Source of the DNA: Enoplolaimus lenunculus
Taxonomy: Eukaryota > Nematoda > Enoplea > Enoplida > Thoracostomopsidae
NCBI GenBank assembly: GCA_030248215.1
Contig: JASANG010001350.1
Location: forward strand, 35,889-99,888
DNA: 64,000 bases
Direction: 5' to 3'
The position numbers and the translations under genes were made by a program. This document shows positions 15,501-21,500 of the stretch, piece by piece. Numbering within the stretch: position 1 is the stretch's first letter; every line of letters starts with the position of its first letter. The notes under the pieces were generated by a model. It saw only the letters and a list, made by a program, of their open reading frames with translations, was not told where the DNA came from and did not search any database.

Positions 15501-18500
15501 CTTTTGTGTGTCTCAGGCAGACGCTGTTACCACTGCGCCACGTAGCCCGCCTCTCCAACTACCTTTCTTGTCGAGTATATATGTCGACCGTATCCTGTCG
15601 GCAAGCATACTACATACTCTGCATTGCATATATTGCATATACACACGGACAAGCATGTCTCACAAGCTTACATGCCCCAATTTTCAACAAGGTTGTCCCG
15701 TTACCGTCCACCCTATTTTTGACTGGATACACCGTGTCCAAGCGCGGCGATTTACCATTGTACTCACAGCGTAACCACCATGTCAGTCTGGAAAGAAACC
15801 GGGACTTAAGTCCTTTTGACCAAGAGTGGATGATCACTCTTTATAACAAGATTGTGCAACTGGGTACATTCTGTGTATTAAAGAATGTACCCAGCACGCG
15901 TTGCGTTTTTGGCCTCCCCCCTTTTGTTTAGGGGTTGGTCTGTATACAGTTTTATAAACGTTGCAAAACTATTGTGTTAATATTGTCATACACGCAGCGA
16001 ACCTGGATACCAGGAGCAAATTGTACCCCCTTGTTTAAAGGGGGGTAGGTGTACTGAAGCATACTATGTTAATCTCTTGCTTAAACCCCCCTTGATTGAG
16101 GGGGGTCGAACAAAAATGCAACGCGTGCTGGTACATTTAGTACCACGCGCAGCCCAAGCAGTTGCACACTCTTCTTCAAGGTGGACATCATCCACTCTTG
16201 TTTTAACTAAGCAGTTAGAAAAGCAGGTTACGTGTGGCTTTCGAACGAGCGACCTCTGCATGCCACACAGACGCTATGACCACTGCGCCATACAACTACG
16301 ATGATTATCAACTATATATGTCGATCGTATGCTGCCGGCAAACATACTATATAATTTGCATTGCATATATATTGCATATATACACACGGACAAACATGTC
16401 TCACATGCTTACAGCACAATCTTGTCTAAACCGGCCGTCTTTTATTCTCATTTTTGTTACAGAGTGTCCCCCACCTAGAGAACTTCCACCCCCTCCGCCT
16501 GGTTGTCGGTACATCAAAAAAATTGGAAAAGATGGGTGTCCAGAGTTTGAACTTGTGTGCCGTAAGTGATATATTTAAGTTTTATATTAAATATATAACC
16601 CATGAGTTATACAAGGTAAATCTTCTGAGGTCATTTAACTCTGTGGTTACTACGGTCAAGTGTGCATGAAATTCGTTTGGTTAGTAATACATCCGAGGGC
16701 TCGTATACACTTTTCTGCCACATTTAAGGTTAATAGTTTATATTAAATTTTTGGGCGTACGCTTAGGCAAGAGTTTAGGCTTCTAAGCTGACACCTACAC
16801 TATAAATTTCAGTGAGTAGATTTTAACTCAGAATGAGTTTATTCACCCAGCCTGAGTTAGGACTATCAGAACTCAGAATTTTGAGTTGTTTCAATTCATT
16901 CTGAGTTAATTAACCAACCCACCCAGAGTCAACTCAACTCAGATTGAGAATCACATCAACTCAGAGTGAGTTAACGTTTACTGGTATTAATTCAGAAATA
17001 ACCAACTCGCTAGCTGAACTGATTAATCAACTCGTTTGAATTTACAGTGTAATGCCTACACGTAACTATATTGAAGAGTCAATTAGACCGAGTAATTTGC
17101 AAATTTTTTGGGGAAAAATCGATCTCGGCTCGGTTTGACGAGTCTTTTTTAATTAAACCAACACTGTTGATTTTGACAGGGAAATTAGTAAAAAATGAGA
17201 GAAAACAAATTCGTTTGCAAGCCTTCTGCAGTATCCATTGGCGTAGCCAGGGTATTCGTTTGGGGGGCACATAAATACATGGACGCCAATCTATTCTCTA
17301 GCGTGGGGGGTCAGTTCAGTAATTTAGACATGTTCACACGTTTCAAGAAACGATGGTTGATCGAGCTGCAATCTGTTAACGCGAACGATAAATACAAATC
17401 CATTAAACATCATGGTCTGTGTATAGAACAGGGGCTTCCAGTTTTGCAAGGTGTACAACTTATGACCAGGAGTGCAGCGCGGCCACTCCTGTATGACCGC
17501 TAGGAACTCCGCTGGTTTGGTAGGAAAAATCAGAAGCATAAGTTTGGCTTGAAAACCTGGAAAAGTGGAAAATTCATAAGCCTTGGGAATATTAAGGCGT
17601 CTGAATTTTTCACTTTACCTGTTTTCCCAGCCAAAATTATGCTAGTGATTTTGCCTACCAAACCAGCGGAAATTCTAGCAGCCATACAGCAGTGACTGCG
17701 CTGCACTTCTAGTCATAAGGGTTCAACCTTGGAAAAAGGATGCCCCTGTGCTATATATACATTGGCTAACATGATTATAGCTTAAAAGAAAAAAGTATAC
17801 TAAGTGCCTGCATTTTGCTAAATTTTGATTTACATTGACAGAAATTTCCAAGTACAGATTTGATTTTTCATATGCTTATACGCAGTCTATAGACATGTGT
17901 AAAGTAGCTACGTGAGCTGTCATGTACCGGTTTCGAGCAATGAACCTGTATGACGTATTGAGTACTAAAAAAGTCGGTCAAGTTTTTGTCTTTCAAACGT
18001 GAGTGGGTTAAAAACGCCGTGCCAAATTTTATACTCAAAAAGTGATGGGAGGATTGGCGCCCATACACAAATACTTTAAATATACAGTGTGTTAATCGTA
18101 CAAATATAGTTACTGCAAACACAACAACGCGTGAGAAAAAATTATTGGTACTCAGAACACTAAAGCAAAGTCGGTTCTGAATAAATAAGCAAAAGCAACA
18201 ACAACTACGGAGCAGGAATGAAACGCACAGGAGATCGTAGTTTCAATGATTTAAAAATGACATATGTCCAAAATATATTGGAAGGGACATGGCCCTCTTG
18301 GCCCCCCCTTGGCTACGCCCCAGGCACTGTCTTTTGTTCAATCGTGTTTTAAGTAAAGCTAAAACGACCACGCTACTTAATAAGTGCAACCAATTACTAG
18401 TCTTAAATTTTAGAGCATGTTAATTTGCTTTGTCTTAGGCTTAAATTTACGCTTTTTGAACGTTTAGTAGACTGAGGCTCAGGAATATGCTTAATCTACT

Positions 18501-21500
18501 GTTATGGCGCTAAAAGTAACTTTGGCGGACATGCTTGTTATAGCACTTTGTCCGGACGGAAGCCGGCCATCGCTTGATGATAACTGTAGCCGTGGGCCAA
18601 AATCAAAGGCTTGTCCTGCTGGCTACGAATGTATTTTCGAAGGAAACGACGATTTCGGCATTTGTTGCAAAAGTAAAAACATTTTTTTTGCTATTATAGT
18701 GTCAGATTTAGTCAAGAAAAATTGATTTAAAAGTATCCCTAATGGTGTCGCTATACTTTTGATGACGTCCGGCGCCGTCCATCACCGTACCACAACGCAC
18801 GTTTATTGCCGCATGGGCCCATGCAAAGATCATGGGCGGAACGTTTTTCTGTTGGACTGCAATAGAGTAAGCGTAAGCTTTAGACTAATTTTTTGCTTGA
18901 CTTAGGCTTAGGCTTAGGCGTAGGCGTAGGCTTAGGCTTAGGCTTAGGCTTAGGCGTAGGCTTAAAATATGCTTATAATACTGTTCCGCCCCTTTCTTTA
19001 AATACGCCGCCGCATGGAAGAGCATATCAGTTTTGAAACACGAAATTTTTTGACGAGCAACGTCGTCCGGCGCCGTGATTCGCTGCACGGAAAGTATAGC
19101 GACATCCTTAATATTTCAGCTTTATTTTTAAGGGTACTCACTCCATGTCTATAGACGCACATATATTTGACCAACCACCTTGTTCAGGTTCAATTGTGAG
19201 ATAGATTTCATGAGCGAAGCAAGCGAGAATTTAAACGAAAGTTGTAGCCTTTACAATGCATTTGGGGAACGAAAACTTTTACAGGGGCATTTCGGCACAC
19301 GTCATTTTGGTCTTGTTCTTTCATTTTTATTACACGGGCCCATGTTACTTTAAGGGGCGTCCAGGTTTACTGGTGGGTCTATAAAAGAGTATGTTTAAGT
19401 TTTAGATTGCATTTTTGCTTAGGCTTAGGCTTAGGCTTCGAAACACATTCTTGCAACGCTTAGGCTTAATGGTGTTTGGAATACGGTTAATCTACTGTTT
19501 TGCCCATTAAATTAACATTGGAGATTTTAAGGTAAATAACGGATTCTACTACAGATTTAAATTTGTAGAAACAATCACAAAGTTGAACACTTTCAAGGAA
19601 GGGTCTTACCAGTTTTTCATTAATATTGACGGCGAGAGAAAAAGGTCACCCCCGCACCGGTTTCTAGATCCACTAGGATAATCGCCTAAAGTTGTATGAT
19701 ACACTGTAAATTTCAATGAGTTGATTAATCAATTTAGCTTGCAAGTTGGTTATTTTTTAATCGATATCAGTAGACATTAACTCACTCTGAATTGTGTTGA
19801 TTGTTGCTGTGAGTTGAGTGGACTCTGGGTGAGTTGGTAAATTAACTCAGAATGATTTGGCTCAACTCAAAATTCTGAGTTCTGATAGTCCTAACTCAGA
19901 CTGAGTGATTCAACTCATTCTGAGTTAAAATCAACTCACTGAAACTTATAGTGAGGAATCTACGACAATTCGTCGCCCGACAATTTGACGCCCAACAGTG
20001 TCCTAAATCCTATGAATCAATCTAAGCATAATGCTAAGCGTAATACTAACCCTAAGCCGAAGTTTATAATGATCAGCGACGAATTGTCGAGTCGATGAAA
20101 TTTCGGATTACAAACTGTCGTTCGACGAACTGTCGCGATACCGTACGATAGTATTAATAGAATTGTTCTTATTTCAGCCCAATGTCGTGGTGGATTCGAC
20201 CCGGCACCTGGTATAATTTGCAAACCTGGACCTAAAGAAAATCAATGTCCTTCAGGATACGAATGCGACCGAAATGCTAATTTTTGTTGTCCAGCACGTA
20301 TGTTGGATTTTTCCTTGCCACGGTTGTCGTGATTTCGGGACAGTGTGACGGCGTTAAGCGAAACATATCATTTGCTTAATCTTTGGTTCACGTTTAGAAG
20401 GCCCATGTAAAGATCAGGGGCGGAACGTTTCTCTGTGAGACTAGAATAGAATAAGCTTAAGCTTTAGGCTATTTTTTTGGCTTGGCTTAGGCTTAAGCTT
20501 AGGTTTAGGAATAATCTCATTCTCTCGCTTAGGCTTAGGCTTAAGCTTAGGCTTAGGAATAAGCTTAAATACTGTTCCGTCCGTGTTCTTTACATTGGCC
20601 ACGTAGAATTAGGTTTAGGATTGTGTTTAGGAAAATTTTGTTCAGGTCAAATGCTGCGGTTTGGTTGTTTTCAAGATTCTCCAGGGAAATTCGAGTTCGG
20701 GTCTTGACATCTTTAGCACATATTCTAAGTTTACTCGAAATTAAACGCGTTAAACATTATAGATAAAAGGTTCAATAGCGACTTTCCCGCAAACTTCACA
20801 GAGTGAACCACAGGTGTCCTCAAGAATGTAACCTGGGGGGGGGGGGGTACCAAAAATGCGAAAAAATCTGCAAATTCAATCTGACGGGGCACCTGCAGAA
20901 TTTAGAGTGTACCCCCAGGTTTCTGTGCGAGTAGCCTAGGTTTTAAAAACGTGTACACTTCAGCGTATTTAAGATTAATGCTCAGACTTAGGCAAAGGCT
21001 TTAGGCATAGGTAAGCCTTTTTCCTAAACCTGAGTCTAAGTCTGGGTATGAGCCTAAACCTATGTTCAATCGCAAATATGCTCGGAAGGTTACAACAGGC
21101 CTGTTGGACCAAATAAGGAACGCAATTGGCTAAATTGACATTGCTTTATATTTTAGCACGATGTAAAGGGGGTGTGGCGCCGTTACCCAACGTCAATTGT
21201 GGTCTTAGCGGGGACAGGCAAGATTGCCCCCCTGGTTATGAATGTGCCATTCATCCGACTGACGCGTTTGCAATTTGTTGCCCTAAAGGTACTCATATTG
21301 TGCGCTTTTTTCTGTTTTGCTGTGACGGTTTAACCCCTTCTCACATTGAGTTGCTTGTAGGCGACTCAGCGCAGTGTATATTCGTTAAATAATATACATC
21401 GCACCGTATTTAACGATTGCCAACACGTATACATAGTACTAAATCACCGCCAGACGTGAGAGCCCCCTCGGGCTCGAGCGTCAAGCTCCTATAGCTGAGA

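Noticed and set aside
15484-15560. Functional tRNA gene on the minus strand
   Set aside because: T-stem and anticodon stem do not pair properly; a second diverged copy shows it is a tRNA-derived repeat.
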